64,000 nt of DNA from Psychrobacter glacincola. GTDB taxonomy: Bacteria; Pseudomonadota; Gammaproteobacteria; Pseudomonadales; Moraxellaceae. The position numbers and the translations under genes are program-made. This document shows positions 9,744 through 19,438 of this stretch, piece after piece (position 1 is the first letter of the stretch; every line of letters begins with the position of its first letter). The notes under the pieces were generated by a model. That model searched no databases and was not told the DNA's origin. It saw only the letters and a list, made by a program, of their open reading frames with translations. The DNA is taken from assembly GCF_904846075.1 (NCBI RefSeq), contig NZ_CAJGZH010000001.1:868001-932000 (forward strand), read 5' to 3'.

Positions 9744-11072
9744 TTATGGCTTTGCTGTACTCTTATCAGTGCGAATGCTTTTGGCGACTTTGCCAATACT
9801 CAAACCTTGCACCAAGATAGAGAATATCACCACTGCATAAGTGAGTGCCAACAAGATATCGCGTTCGGTTCCCAGCGGCAGCTGCAATACTAAAGCAACC
9901 GAAATACCACCACGTAATCCGCCCCATGTCAGCACTTTCCATGCACCAGTCGGTAAATCGAGCTGACGATGAAAGGTTTTGGTCGTCATACCTACAACGA
10001 TAAAACGCGCAACTAGGGCAATGACAATCGTCAAGCCAGCGGCGATAAATAAATTACCCGAATAAGCAATCATCACTACTTCTAAACCAATGAGTACGAA
10101 TAAAATAGCATTGAGAATTTCATCGATTAATTCCCAAAATAAATCAATATAATGCCGCGTTTTATCGCTCATCGCCAATGCTCGTCCGCGATTACCAACC
10201 ATTAATCCCATCATCACCATGGCGAGTGGTCCTGATAAATGCCAATGGCTGGCGAGTGCATAACCACCTATCACACCAGCAAGCGTTAATAACACTTCTT
10301 CTTGATAGCTATCGATACTTTTCAGCATGTAATACAAAATCGCCCCAAGTACTAAGCCAAAAATAATGCCGCCACCAGCTTCAACCGCTAGAGTATGCGC
10401 CACATAATTGGCGGTTGGGATATCACCACTGGATAAAATCCCTAGCAGCAATACAAAGATGACAACGCCGATACCATCATTAAATAAAGACTCGCCCGCG
10501 ATGACCGTTTCTATACTTTTTGGCGCGCCAGCCGATGCCAAAATACCCATTACGGCAATGGGATCGGTCGGTGATATTAGAGCACCGAATAGCAAACACC
10601 AAAGAAACGGCAAACCGAAACCAAGCAGCGGCAGCATAAAATAAAGCGCCGTGGCGATAAGCATCGCAGAGACGATGGTGCCGACGCAAGCAAGGATACC
10701 AATAGGCAGTTTATAACGTTTTAAATCGCTGATATTGACGTGCAGCGCCCCTGCAAATAACAGCATAGAGAGCATGCCATCTAATAAGACTTCGGTAAAA
10801 TCAAGCTGCTCTAATAAGCTTACTTCATAATCAATGAGCTGATCAAAGCCCAAAAAGCCCAAAAATATGGCGCCAATAGATAATAAAATGGAGATAACCA
10901 TCACGCCAATCGTGGTCGGTAGACCAATAAAACGATGGTTAACGTAAGTTAATAGGGCTGTGATTGATAAGAATATCGCGCTGATTTCAAGTATGGTTAG
11001 GCTACTGGTAGGGGCCATGAAAAAATTCTCAAGTGAGTTTAAAATTGTCATAAGCTTAGCGCTTACAAACAC
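9744..11072 (-). CDS. Na+/H+ antiporter, CPA1 (NhaP-type)
   Basis: The 442-residue protein has about twelve membrane segments. CPA1 hallmarks are present: SPTDPIAVMG (Asp near residue 170), ESLFNDGIGVV (Asn-Asp near 198-199, the ion-binding pair) and WGGLRGGISVALVLQLP in the C-terminal half. It should exchange cytoplasmic Na+ (or K+) for H+ at the inner membrane. There is no C-terminal regulatory domain beyond about 25 polar residues. GTG 11072, ATG 11051 and ATG 11015 are all possible starts; none has a strong ribosome-binding site. The DUF2254 gene lies 39 bases upstream on the same strand, so the two may form an operon. Confidence 0.93.
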   Translation of the reverse strand: MFVSAKLMTILNSLENFFMAPTSSLTILEISAIFLSITALLTYVNHRFIGLPTTIGVMVISILLSIGAIFLGFLGFDQLIDYEVSLLEQLDFTEVLLDGMLSMLLFAGALHVNISDLKRYKLPIGILACVGTIVSAMLIATALYFMLPLLGFGLPFLWCLLFGALISPTDPIAVMGILASAGAPKSIETVIAGESLFNDGIGVVIFVLLLGILSSGDIPTANYVAHTLAVEAGGGIIFGLVLGAILYYMLKSIDSYQEEVLLTLAGVIGGYALASHWHLSGPLAMVMMGLMVGNRGRALAMSDKTRHYIDLFWELIDEILNAILFVLIGLEVVMIAYSGNLFIAAGLTIVIALVARFIVVGMTTKTFHRQLDLPTGAWKVLTWGGLRGGISVALVLQLPLGTERDILLALTYAVVIFSILVQGLSIGKVAKSIRTDKSTAKP

Positions 11073-11111
11073 TAAATAGGTTTGATTTTAGTTTAGTTAT
11101 CGTTTGTCTTT

Positions 11112-12740
11112 TTATTTTGATTGCGTTTGTAATGCTTGGCGAATATGGGCATCAAACGCGCTAACATAGTTAAAATACTGATGACGAGCATCGTTGCTAA
11201 GTATAAATTGTTGGGCTTGTTGGCACATCGCGCTCAAGTCATCTACCAGCTCTTGATAGCTTAGGTTTTCTTCTCCTGCGCGCTCAATCAGTTTTATCTC
11301 ATGCAATAGGGTTTGCTGCTGTGCGTTATTTACGCGAGCATAACTTAGATTGACCATCGCCTGACATAGCGCTTTTAAGACCATCAAATCTGCTGCTGCA
11401 TACCGACGTATCTCGCCTAGTGATGTATTGATAAAATCAGATATTTTGGGAGTATGAGTAACTATGGCTAATATCGCCAAGCGTCGCTGTTTAACTTCGG
11501 CTTTCGATGAATCATCCTTTTGTGCCGGTGTATAAAAATGATAGGGGCTGGGTGGCTGACGACGCATCATAATACTTAAGCAACTGGTCAGTGACTGTAC
11601 GCAGTTGACCGCTGTTTTTGGATCATTGATACCAGGCGATAAGGCACGGACGGCGATTTCAGTCATTTGTCCCAAGCTATAAGCAATATCGTTAGAATGA
11701 GTCAATCGTTGTTCGATACGTATACAGCCTGCAAAGCGTTGCCAAAAAATTCCGTCAGGGGCACGCGGTACAACAGCTAAAGATGGCGTCGCTGTTTTCT
11801 GTTGATTGTTTGGATGATCTGCTGGACGCTGGTAAAAGTAGCCGATGACGTTTTTGTCAGTGACATAATCACCAAGATTAATACGCATTTGCACCACGCC
11901 GCCATAGTCTTGTGTCAGTGTAATCAGTGACTCAAGGTAAAATTGTTGGACATAACCTGAGCTTGGTGGATAAATAGGCATCGCTGACCAATGATGAAAC
12001 TGTTCAATATCATGATGTTCTATATCGCGTTGATGCTGGATATCGCAATGATCACGATACCAATAGTGAATATTATTAATCGCATCATTGCTGGCGTTTT
12101 GAATCACATGGGAAGCTTGAATGGCATGTACCATATGCTGTACAAAGTACACCAGCAACAGCGCACATATAATTGCCATGATAATCGCAAAAGTCACTGC
12201 AAGCTGTGGCACACCAAAAGCCACGTCATATTTATGGATGGATTTTAACACCAATAAACTATAACTAAACGTGCCAATGAACGCCCCCAATACAAACTGG
12301 TTAGGCGTATCTGTCAAAAAATTGCGCAATAGCCGTGGGCCAAATTGCGAAGAGGCCATCGACAGCACGGCGATTGTAATGGAAAAGGTCGTGCCTGCTA
12401 CGCCTAATACTGCACCTGCAATCGCTGTCATGATAGCGCGCGCCGCATCGTCGTCACCGGTAAAAGCAAAGATAATCTCTCGGACTGTTTCGCGGTCAAA
12501 GTGTTGATCGATAGTGACCAATAAAGGCGCAAGCAATATACCTACAATGACGCACGCCGTTGGGATAAACCAATAAGAGCCAATAAGCTGCTGCCATAGG
12601 TTTCTTAGTCGATCAGGCATATCGGTCAGTGTCTGTAGCGACCATAACTGGGCAAACTGCTTTAGTCTGTGCGTTATTGTCAGCAATGCAGAGTTAAACC
12701 AGCCACTTTCAGGGTGTCTATTCAATATTATATGCTCCAC
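11112..12740 (-). CDS. DUF2254 predicted membrane protein
   Basis: The 542-residue protein starts at GTG 12740. It has four hydrophobic segments in the first 210 residues, including a GAVLGVAGTTFSITIAVLSM segment and SSQFGPRLLRNFL, both typical of DUF2254. A large soluble region follows, in which ALSPGINDPKTAVNC is the conserved family core. The function of DUF2254 is not established. It is probably co-transcribed with the downstream antiporter (39-base gap), which hints at a role in ion or osmotic homeostasis, but this is inference only. Confidence 0.85.
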   Translation of the reverse strand: MEHIILNRHPESGWFNSALLTITHRLKQFAQLWSLQTLTDMPDRLRNLWQQLIGSYWFIPTACVIVGILLAPLLVTIDQHFDRETVREIIFAFTGDDDAARAIMTAIAGAVLGVAGTTFSITIAVLSMASSQFGPRLLRNFLTDTPNQFVLGAFIGTFSYSLLVLKSIHKYDVAFGVPQLAVTFAIIMAIICALLLVYFVQHMVHAIQASHVIQNASNDAINNIHYWYRDHCDIQHQRDIEHHDIEQFHHWSAMPIYPPSSGYVQQFYLESLITLTQDYGGVVQMRINLGDYVTDKNVIGYFYQRPADHPNNQQKTATPSLAVVPRAPDGIFWQRFAGCIRIEQRLTHSNDIAYSLGQMTEIAVRALSPGINDPKTAVNCVQSLTSCLSIMMRRQPPSPYHFYTPAQKDDSSKAEVKQRRLAILAIVTHTPKISDFINTSLGEIRRYAAADLMVLKALCQAMVNLSYARVNNAQQQTLLHEIKLIERAGEENLSYQELVDDLSAMCQQAQQFILSNDARHQYFNYVSAFDAHIRQALQTQSK

Positions 12741-12857
12741 AAATGACCTAAAAAGCGACCCATTTTTTATTACTAAGCCAGGATTTTATTTGGCTAATAA
12801 AACCTCTTAAGAGTAAATTACCTTACCATATAAGCCACAAAGATTAAAAATTTAGTA

Positions 12858-12890
12858 AAAAATAAGCCCCTATCATAGGAGCTTATTTTT
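12858..12890 (-). terminator. Terminator of the M66-type lipoprotein gene
   Basis: Stem AATAAGC-CCTA / TAGG-GCTTATT with one mismatch sits 20 bases past the minus-strand stop, and a T run follows on the minus strand. Confidence 0.75.
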
Positions 12891-12909
12891 AGCATGATGG
12901 ATTGTTTTG

Positions 12910-15900
12910 TTAATTGACTAGATTGTCAATCCAAGTGCTTACCGCAGTGCTTAGTTTTGCTAATACTGAAGGCTCTTCTTTACTGTCCATACTTAATGAG
13001 CGCGTTTGCATATCATCCGTCGATACTGGCTGTTTTTGCAGACTATCTACGATTAACGGTAGATTGTTACCAGCGGTTGCTAAGATAAAGCTTGGGTTTT
13101 TAGTCAGCGTCGCCCACTTTTGATTCCAGCCACCACTACAATTGTAAGTAATTAAGCTTCCGCGATTATCTACTAAATTACCAGTACGCAAATCAAAGCA
13201 TTTGCCACCTTGTTTGATTTGGTCGGCACCGTTCATCTCCCAAACTTGCGCTGGCGAGTCCAAGCTACAAGCGCCTAAAACCACCCAAGAACCTTGTTCC
13301 GTTAAACACTGATCTAATGCCATTTTGCTATGAATTTTACCTTTAAGATCGTAAATCCACTGTTCAGAGTCGTCACCAGTACAGCCACTTGGACCACTAA
13401 TAAAGCTATTTAACTTACCACCTTCTAGAGTTTCAACTTTAAGGCAGTTGTTGCCATTACGGATAGTAGTCATATTATCTAAAGGTTTGTCATCTTGTAG
13501 CTCTAAATCTACAACAAACTTTTGAAATTCGGTAAGTGCTTCAGGCTCTTTTTTGATTAAATCCGTACGATAGACATTGACCCAACGGTTTAGACGATTT
13601 AGAGTTTCTTGCTGCTTCTCATAACGCTCTAATGTTTGGAGTGCTAAAGGGCTAAGCTCATCACGATACTCTTTGTAAGAATCATATAATAACTGACCGT
13701 TGGCGTCTAAACTAATAGTCGAATTTTCTGTTTGAGCAAGAAGTTTCTGCTCTAAGGTTGGCAATTCTACCTTTCTTAGTGCCGTATAGCCCTGTTCTTT
13801 ACCAAAGGTAACCGCGGGTTTAATCGCATCACTATATTGACGAATATCAATGGTTGAGAGCTGTACTTGTGCTTCATTGACCTTTTTACAGTACAAATCT
13901 ACTTTTTTCGGGTTGTCTGCAATCGCTAAATTAACATGGAACTTATTGGCGTTACTGGTCATTCGATTAGGAGCCAACGCAATATCATTAATCGTGTTAT
14001 TACTATAAGTAACGCTTAACCAGCAGCTTGTTGATTCAAGTGAGTTATTCGGTGTCGGTAACTCAAAGACGTTGCCCCAGTTACCACGTGCTTCTGGATA
14101 AATAATACCCTTTTGCGCGACAGGGTCATAACCGCCTAAAATGGTAAATACTGGCACGCCCTGCAAACGTGGTTTTAAGTAATTACCGTCGGTACTGTTG
14201 TACCAAACGTTTTTGGATTCTTTCCACACTTTAGGTTGGATGACTTCCATCTTTCTAAGCTCAGCATTCCATTTCTTATAGCCAGTTGGTGAGTCAGCGT
14301 CAAATACTGCTTTATCAAATGCTGGCTGGATCTTAATTTTTGTACTATAACCCGTATAGTGAGTATAGTTTGAATAAGCGCCACTCTGTGATCCACCAGA
14401 CATCGCATCGCGACCATAGCCATAGGTGGCTAAGAAAAGAGGTTTACCAGTGAGACCATCACCCTCGACCTGTCGTGGCCAGTCTAAGTTGCTGCGCATT
14501 TTGTTTCTGACGCCATTATAGCCCCAGCCACTATTGGCATGATGCTCGGCCCAAAAGAAATCGCCGTTCTGTTCACCAGGATAATGACCCAAGCCATAAT
14601 GATGACCGATTTCGTGGCTGAACTCATTACCTTGAGAGTCGATTAGGGTCAACATACCATTACCGCCGCTTAAGCCGTGGTTATATTCACCATTCTTATA
14701 TTTACCGCGAGCGTGATGCGCATTGACGTTCTGGGTCAATTGCGGTTGCTCTTGACTTTGCATTGACGCACTGGTGACGCCCCAATTGGCTAAATTAATG
14801 CCAACACCAAAGGTTGATTTCGCGGTGTTTTCGCGCATATCACCAGCATAAACGCCAGCATCATTTGAGTCACTGACTGAGTCATAAATAGTGCCATTGG
14901 CGACCATTACTCGTTCGAGCTTCATGTCATCATAGCTAGCAACGGTCATTTGTGCTGCTGGAATGGTCTGGAAGTAGTCTGAACCTGCTCTTTCTGGATC
15001 GCGTAGCATATAATGACCCCAAGATTGAGGTGCATCCGTTAACATGCCCAGACGGATATTGGTCAATACCAACTCACCAGGGGCGGCAAAATCTATGTTA
15101 TCTTCTGACAATTCACCGCTACGATTTTGGTCATCCACAATGCGAATTTTGAGACCACCTTGTACCTCATCCCAGTTGAGTTTGGTTGACCATGCGCGCT
15201 TACTGTAAGCAACGCGAGGACGTTGGTCAGTGTTAGTCTGATCCGTGTCTGGGATTTGAGTCGGATCGGCTAAATTGATAGTTCGTAATAAAACCCCGTC
15301 TTTGTAAATTTCAGCCGCTAATTTATTAATATCACCCATTTCAAGCGTAGGCGTCACCAATAATAGCGCCTCTTTTTCTGCCGTCAGGCGCGGCATGTTT
15401 TTTGCTTCGTTACCCTGTGGATCAACGGTATGATTCTGCCCAAACTGTATCATCGCTTGAAAATCGCCAACCAAGTCTGGACGAATAGCACGAATTTCTC
15501 CCGCTCTACCATCGTGGTCAAAAAACCCTAATAAATAAAAATCAGCAATATCCTTTTTTGGTTCTGGATATTTAATAGGCGTACTTGGTTCAAGTGGCGT
15601 AGCAGGAATACTCGTTACTGGTGGTTTAACAGGCGTGCTAGGCTCAAGCGGCGTAGCAGGAATACTCGTTACCGGTGGTTTAACAGGCGTACTTGGCTCA
15701 AGCGGCGTAGCAGGAATACTCGTTACTGGCGGCTTAATAGGCGTAGCAGGAATACTCGTTGCTGGTGGCTTAATAGGCGTAGCTGGCACAAGTGGCGTAG
15801 CAGGAATACTCGTTGTTGGTGGCTTAATAGGCGTACTTGGTTCAAGTGGCGTAGCAGGAATACTCGTTATTGGTGGCTTAATAGGCGTACTTGGTTCGAG

Positions 15901-16185
15901 TGGCGTAGCAGGAATACTCGTTATTGGTGGCTTAATAGGCGTACTTGGTTCAAGTGGCGTAGCAGGAATGCTCGTTGCTGGCGGCTTAATAGGAGTACTT
16001 GGCCCAATTGGCGTAGCAGGAAGACTCGTTGCTGGTGGTTTAACAGGCGGCGTTTCTACTGGTAGATTAATGGTTGGTGGTACAAGTGATGATGTGCTGC
16101 CATCACCTTCACCACAAGCAGAAAGCATAATGGATACGACACAAATGCTTAGCGCTGTTACTGGGAATGCTATTGTATTTTTCAA
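12910..16185 (-). CDS. M66 (StcE/TagA-like) metalloprotease lipoprotein with Pro/Thr stalk and ricin-type lectin tail
   Basis: The 1091-residue protein starts at TTG 16185. A lipoprotein signal ends in LSAC with the lipidated Cys at residue 24. Residues 55-205 are a Pro/Thr/Ser-rich stalk of 18-residue repeats. The protease domain carries HEIGHHYGLGH at 524-534, the extended zinc motif of peptidase family M66 (StcE, TagA), whose studied members cut mucin-type glycoproteins. The C-terminus has three QxW repeats (Trp943, Trp982, Trp1024), the pattern of a ricin-type beta-trefoil lectin. I infer a surface-anchored enzyme that binds glycans and degrades a glycoprotein or matrix substrate. Residue 25 is Gly, not Asp, so outer-membrane sorting is plausible. 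No secretion genes are adjacent. Family assignment is strong for the zinc motif; the substrate is unknown. Confidence 0.88.
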   Translation of the reverse strand: MKNTIAFPVTALSICVVSIMLSACGEGDGSTSSLVPPTINLPVETPPVKPPATSLPATPIGPSTPIKPPATSIPATPLEPSTPIKPPITSIPATPLEPSTPIKPPITSIPATPLEPSTPIKPPTTSIPATPLVPATPIKPPATSIPATPIKPPVTSIPATPLEPSTPVKPPVTSIPATPLEPSTPVKPPVTSIPATPLEPSTPIKYPEPKKDIADFYLLGFFDHDGRAGEIRAIRPDLVGDFQAMIQFGQNHTVDPQGNEAKNMPRLTAEKEALLLVTPTLEMGDINKLAAEIYKDGVLLRTINLADPTQIPDTDQTNTDQRPRVAYSKRAWSTKLNWDEVQGGLKIRIVDDQNRSGELSEDNIDFAAPGELVLTNIRLGMLTDAPQSWGHYMLRDPERAGSDYFQTIPAAQMTVASYDDMKLERVMVANGTIYDSVSDSNDAGVYAGDMRENTAKSTFGVGINLANWGVTSASMQSQEQPQLTQNVNAHHARGKYKNGEYNHGLSGGNGMLTLIDSQGNEFSHEIGHHYGLGHYPGEQNGDFFWAEHHANSGWGYNGVRNKMRSNLDWPRQVEGDGLTGKPLFLATYGYGRDAMSGGSQSGAYSNYTHYTGYSTKIKIQPAFDKAVFDADSPTGYKKWNAELRKMEVIQPKVWKESKNVWYNSTDGNYLKPRLQGVPVFTILGGYDPVAQKGIIYPEARGNWGNVFELPTPNNSLESTSCWLSVTYSNNTINDIALAPNRMTSNANKFHVNLAIADNPKKVDLYCKKVNEAQVQLSTIDIRQYSDAIKPAVTFGKEQGYTALRKVELPTLEQKLLAQTENSTISLDANGQLLYDSYKEYRDELSPLALQTLERYEKQQETLNRLNRWVNVYRTDLIKKEPEALTEFQKFVVDLELQDDKPLDNMTTIRNGNNCLKVETLEGGKLNSFISGPSGCTGDDSEQWIYDLKGKIHSKMALDQCLTEQGSWVVLGACSLDSPAQVWEMNGADQIKQGGKCFDLRTGNLVDNRGSLITYNCSGGWNQKWATLTKNPSFILATAGNNLPLIVDSLQKQPVSTDDMQTRSLSMDSKEEPSVLAKLSTAVSTWIDNLVN
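15573..16023 (-). repeat. In-frame 54-bp tandem repeat encoding the Pro/Thr stalk
   Basis: About eight and a half copies of an 18-codon unit with consensus IPATPLEPSTPIKPPITS (residues 55-205 of the lipoprotein). One copy (residues 145-156) has lost exactly six codons, so the reading frame is kept. Variation is mostly Val/Ile and Ile/Thr/Ala exchanges. Repeats this similar at the DNA level are prone to copy-number change. Confidence 0.95.
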
Positions 16186-16337
16186 GTTATTGCCCTAATA
16201 AAGTTTAAGGCAATATAACAGCTGTGTTAGCATCTCGTACGACTTTTGTTCGATGTATAATAATAAGTTCTATTATAACCTCTAGTGAAAACTAATTTTT
16301 ATTATTCAATATACTTCATTCATTACTAATGCTTTTC
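16186..16337 (-). other. Gap between the YihY-family and lipoprotein genes
   Basis: This 152-base AT-rich gap should hold the lipoprotein promoter. On the minus strand a TATAAT box lies near 16275, without a convincing -35. No terminator for the YihY-family gene is evident. Confidence 0.35.
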
Positions 16338-17888
16338 TTAATTCGTCTTTGGATTATCTGATTCAGTAATGATATCGCCTTTATAATTAAAGAGATTACC
16401 ATTGGTTTTAATTTGAGAGTCATTCAAATCTTTAGGGATAAGAATCTCATTATCCTGCTCATCGCATTCAATATCACTGTCTTTATCATAAGCTATTGGG
16501 TCAAAGTGTGGGGTGTCTTTGATCGGTGCATTCTTGTCTAATGCTGCAGTGGTCGCCGAGGTTTTTCTAAATAAATTTGATTGACCGCCTTTGATGCCTT
16601 TTCCATTAGAATCAGCTTTTTTACGTGGCTCACTATTGGCAAAAATAGCATTTAACGGTAGATCTAACTGTTGCTTGGCATAAGCTTCCGTATTCTCAAA
16701 ACGGTTGACTAGCAAGCTAAGCCAAGGTTTTTGATCCTCTGGCCCCATCTCATCTAGCTCATCTTTGATAGGCAAGGGGTAAGGTAGGGTGCGATAAAAA
16801 TCCCATAACGTCATTTTGCTCAAATCTCTCTTGAGCACATAATCATTATCTTCAGTCATGGTGATTAAATTGCTGTCTTGCAGATAATTAATATAGGTAT
16901 ACCATTTCGGTAGCTCTTTGCGTCCTAGCACATTACGTAGCGCTTGTTCGCTTACCGCTTCGCCTTTTAAATGGTGGGTATAAACGAGGTTTAGCATATC
17001 GAGCAAACTTAGGAGAGGGTGGCGTGGATAGACCTCTTCAGTCTCAAAAATCGTCAAGGTATAGCTAATCTCAACACCTAATAGAATTAAATTCCAAGAC
17101 AAATATATCCATAATAAGAAGATGGGCAGTGCCGCAAAAGCCCCGTAAATCGCTTCATAACTGGTGAAGTTTGCCATTACTGTACCAAACAGGTGCTTCA
17201 TCAGCTCGAATACGATAGCGACGAAGAGACCAGCAATGGCTGCATTTTTTGCGGGTACGCGGGCTTTTGGAATGAACCAGTACATACCAATAAAGCCTGC
17301 GACAGTGATACCAATGGATACGGCTTGTACCCAAAAAGACCAGTCAATGCCATAACCAGCAATTTGTCGATTTAAAAAACTCAAACTTTGTACCGCGCTT
17401 GAAGCAAGAAATGCCGTACCCAGTACTAACGGTCCTAACGTGACGATGGTCCAGTAGCGCAGCATACTTTTCATACCGCCAGAGCGATTTTCTACCCGCC
17501 AGATTTGGTTAAATGCGCGCTCGATGGTTGTTAACGTCATAATGGTCGTAAAAAATAACACCATCGCCCCAATGATGGTTAGATTTGAGGATTTTTCAGC
17601 AAAGCTATTGATGTACTCACTGACCTGCATGCTTGATTGTGGTAGCAAGTTACTATAAATCACTTCATATATCTGTGCTCTAACGGATGCAAGTGCTGGT
17701 ACAGAAGATAGGATCATCAATAAGACGGTTAGGACGGGTACAATTGACAACATAGTCGTGTAGGTCAGCGATGCCGCTTTTTGCTGGCAATTGTCTTCAA
17801 AAAAGTGCCGAGTCAAGAATCGTAAAAATTGAAACCAGCGTTGATGTAAAAACGGGATTTTTTTTGATAAATTTTCCATATCGACCAT
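16338..17888 (-). CDS. YihY-family inner membrane protein
   Basis: The 516-residue protein has the YihY/virulence-factor-BrkB fold in residues 20-290: six membrane segments, the early QQKAASLTYTTMLSIVP motif and the SYEAIYGAFAALPIFLLWIY stretch. The C-terminal 220 residues are soluble and acidic, with a winged-helix-like part (about 300-370) found in longer family members. The old name ribonuclease BN for this family is a misassignment; the true function is unknown. ATG 17888 or the ATG three codons later may be used. Confidence 0.88.
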   Translation of the reverse strand: MVDMENLSKKIPFLHQRWFQFLRFLTRHFFEDNCQQKAASLTYTTMLSIVPVLTVLLMILSSVPALASVRAQIYEVIYSNLLPQSSMQVSEYINSFAEKSSNLTIIGAMVLFFTTIMTLTTIERAFNQIWRVENRSGGMKSMLRYWTIVTLGPLVLGTAFLASSAVQSLSFLNRQIAGYGIDWSFWVQAVSIGITVAGFIGMYWFIPKARVPAKNAAIAGLFVAIVFELMKHLFGTVMANFTSYEAIYGAFAALPIFLLWIYLSWNLILLGVEISYTLTIFETEEVYPRHPLLSLLDMLNLVYTHHLKGEAVSEQALRNVLGRKELPKWYTYINYLQDSNLITMTEDNDYVLKRDLSKMTLWDFYRTLPYPLPIKDELDEMGPEDQKPWLSLLVNRFENTEAYAKQQLDLPLNAIFANSEPRKKADSNGKGIKGGQSNLFRKTSATTAALDKNAPIKDTPHFDPIAYDKDSDIECDEQDNEILIPKDLNDSQIKTNGNLFNYKGDIITESDNPKTN

Positions 17889-18192
17889 TTAGCAGGTGTT
17901 TGAGTGACAGTAGTGTAACAAAGATATGCTGTTACCATCTGCGGTTTAATTGTGTCAAAATGCACAGCAGCAACCTCTCTAGCAGGTTATTAGCGACAAT
18001 GTGTACCAAGGCTGTTTGCATGTCAGTGAATGACTGGGGCATAATATATACCTGCATTTAGGCTATCTGTCACAGGTTGCGTATAGCTATGTAATAAGCA
18101 AAGCTTTATGCTTAAGATGTGGCTATATAGAAGCTGTTGTAGGTGATTAGAATCAACAATAACATTAATGGTTTTATGAGGAAGTATTGCTA
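17889..18192. other. Divergent YihY / wrbA intergenic region
   Basis: This 304-base gap between divergent genes holds no gene or terminator that I can support; promoters for both directions are expected but not clear. Confidence 0.4.
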
Positions 18193-18810
18193 ATGAGTCA
18201 GACCGCCCCTTATGTTTTGGTGCTCTATTATTCAAATTACGGTACGACTAAGACATTGGCTTATGCTATCGCTCAAGGTATTGAGGATGCTGGTATGACA
18301 GCCCGTATCCGTACTGTACCAACGGTTGCACCCGAGACCACATCGAGCAAGCCTGCGATACCTGATGAAGGTGACTTGTATTGCACTATGGACGATCTAA
18401 AAGACTGTATGGGTTTGGCGCTTGGTAGCCCGACGCACTTCGGTAATATGGCTGCACCCATGAAATATTTTTGGGACAATACGGTCACTATTTGGCTGGC
18501 AGGTAATTTACAGAACAAACCTGCTGCTGTATTTACTGCGACCGGCTCGATGCACGGCGGTCAAGAGACGACATTGCTGACCATGATGTTGCCGTTGATG
18601 CATCACGGCATGATCCTTGTTGGTGTGCCTTATGCTGAGCCTGCGCTTAATCGTACTCATCGTGGTGGCTCGCCTTATGGTGCCAGCCACGTGAGTGGGG
18701 CGTTGCATGATCAACCTGTCTCAGCTGATGAGCGCGAGTTGGCTATCGCCCAAGGTCGCCGCTTGGCTATTAGTGCTACTGCATTGGCGCAAGCTAACTG
18801 GACTCGCTAA
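18193..18810 (+). CDS. wrbA: NAD(P)H:quinone oxidoreductase WrbA
   Basis: The protein of about 205 residues has a flavodoxin-like fold. The FMN phosphate loop is YYSNYGTTKTLA near the N-terminus, and the WrbA-type stretches GSPTHFGNMAAPMKYFWD and FTATGSMHGGQETT are intact. WrbA tetramers use FMN to reduce quinones by two electrons, limiting redox cycling. ATG 18193 is preferred over TTG 18187 because of the GAGGAAG ribosome-binding site at 18178-18184. The DUF2069 gene follows, as in other gammaproteobacteria. Confidence 0.96.
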   Translation: MSQTAPYVLVLYYSNYGTTKTLAYAIAQGIEDAGMTARIRTVPTVAPETTSSKPAIPDEGDLYCTMDDLKDCMGLALGSPTHFGNMAAPMKYFWDNTVTIWLAGNLQNKPAAVFTATGSMHGGQETTLLTMMLPLMHHGMILVGVPYAEPALNRTHRGGSPYGASHVSGALHDQPVSADERELAIAQGRRLAISATALAQANWTR

Positions 18811-18872
18811 GCGGATTTTTATAGCATGCAAGGTCTTATATAACGCTATTAATTAGGAAGTAAATATATCTA

Positions 18873-19349
18873 ATGGTCACAAACCGCTCCGATAGTGAGA
18901 TAAGCGCACCAGCCAAAAAATCTGCCAAACCTGCTAAGCTTAAAAAGCCGATTACGCCCATTCGTCAGCGCTTGATGGTGACTTGGCTGATTTGGTTGGT
19001 TTATAGACTGCTTGGGCTACCTGTTTTTATCAATGTTTTTAATCCCAGTAGTCCTGATATCATTGGCGGTATCGCCTGGCAAGCATTATGGCTAGTGCCA
19101 GCATTTATTTTGACGCCCGCGATACTACGTGGTCGTTCGCCATATGTGCTATTGATAGGCAGTATGCTTACCTTGGTTTATTTGGGGGCGAGTGGTGTGG
19201 TGCTGTTTACCCGCGTTTACGGCAGCAGCTGGGCAGAGATAGTGGTTTATCTGCTTGATTTTGTTTTATTACTGGCCATCAATATTTGGTTATTTATTCT
19301 ACTAAAGCGTCTTCCTTCAATGAACAACGTCGTTAAGCAGCCGCGTTAG
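18873..19349 (+). CDS. DUF2069 membrane protein
   Basis: The 158-residue protein has a basic Lys/Pro-rich N-terminus (about 30 residues) followed by four hydrophobic segments (about 36-55, 65-85, 90-112 and 120-145). The GGIAWQALWLVPAFILTPAI region is typical of DUF2069 proteins, which are commonly encoded next to wrbA. The function is unknown. It lies 62 bases after wrbA, with an AGGAAG ribosome-binding site, and is probably co-transcribed with it. Confidence 0.82.
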   Translation: MVTNRSDSEISAPAKKSAKPAKLKKPITPIRQRLMVTWLIWLVYRLLGLPVFINVFNPSSPDIIGGIAWQALWLVPAFILTPAILRGRSPYVLLIGSMLTLVYLGASGVVLFTRVYGSSWAEIVVYLLDFVLLLAINIWLFILLKRLPSMNNVVKQPR

Positions 19350-19373
19350 TTGATTTAGCGAAGTTTAAGACAA

Positions 19374-19409
19374 AAAAAGCGGCGCTCTATTTAGAGCGCC
19401 GCTTTTTCT
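19374..19409. terminator. Bidirectional terminator
   Basis: Strong stem AAGCGGCGCTCTA/TAGAGCGCCGCTT with a tiny loop and A/T tracts on both sides, between convergent genes. Confidence 0.93.
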
Positions 19410-19438
19410 ATGTTATTTCTGCTTATTTAATAAAAAGC

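Noticed and set aside
15573..16023. Regular repeats resembling a CRISPR array
   Set aside because: The repeats are contiguous, in frame and without unique spacers; they encode a protein stalk.
15635..16198. Plus-strand open frame of 187 codons made of Gly/Val/Leu repeats
   Set aside because: It is the antisense of the 54-bp repeats in the lipoprotein gene; the minus-strand frame has a signal peptide and real domains.
17771..18061. Plus-strand open frame before wrbA
   Set aside because: It overlaps the YihY-family start and has no plausible start signal or protein-like content.
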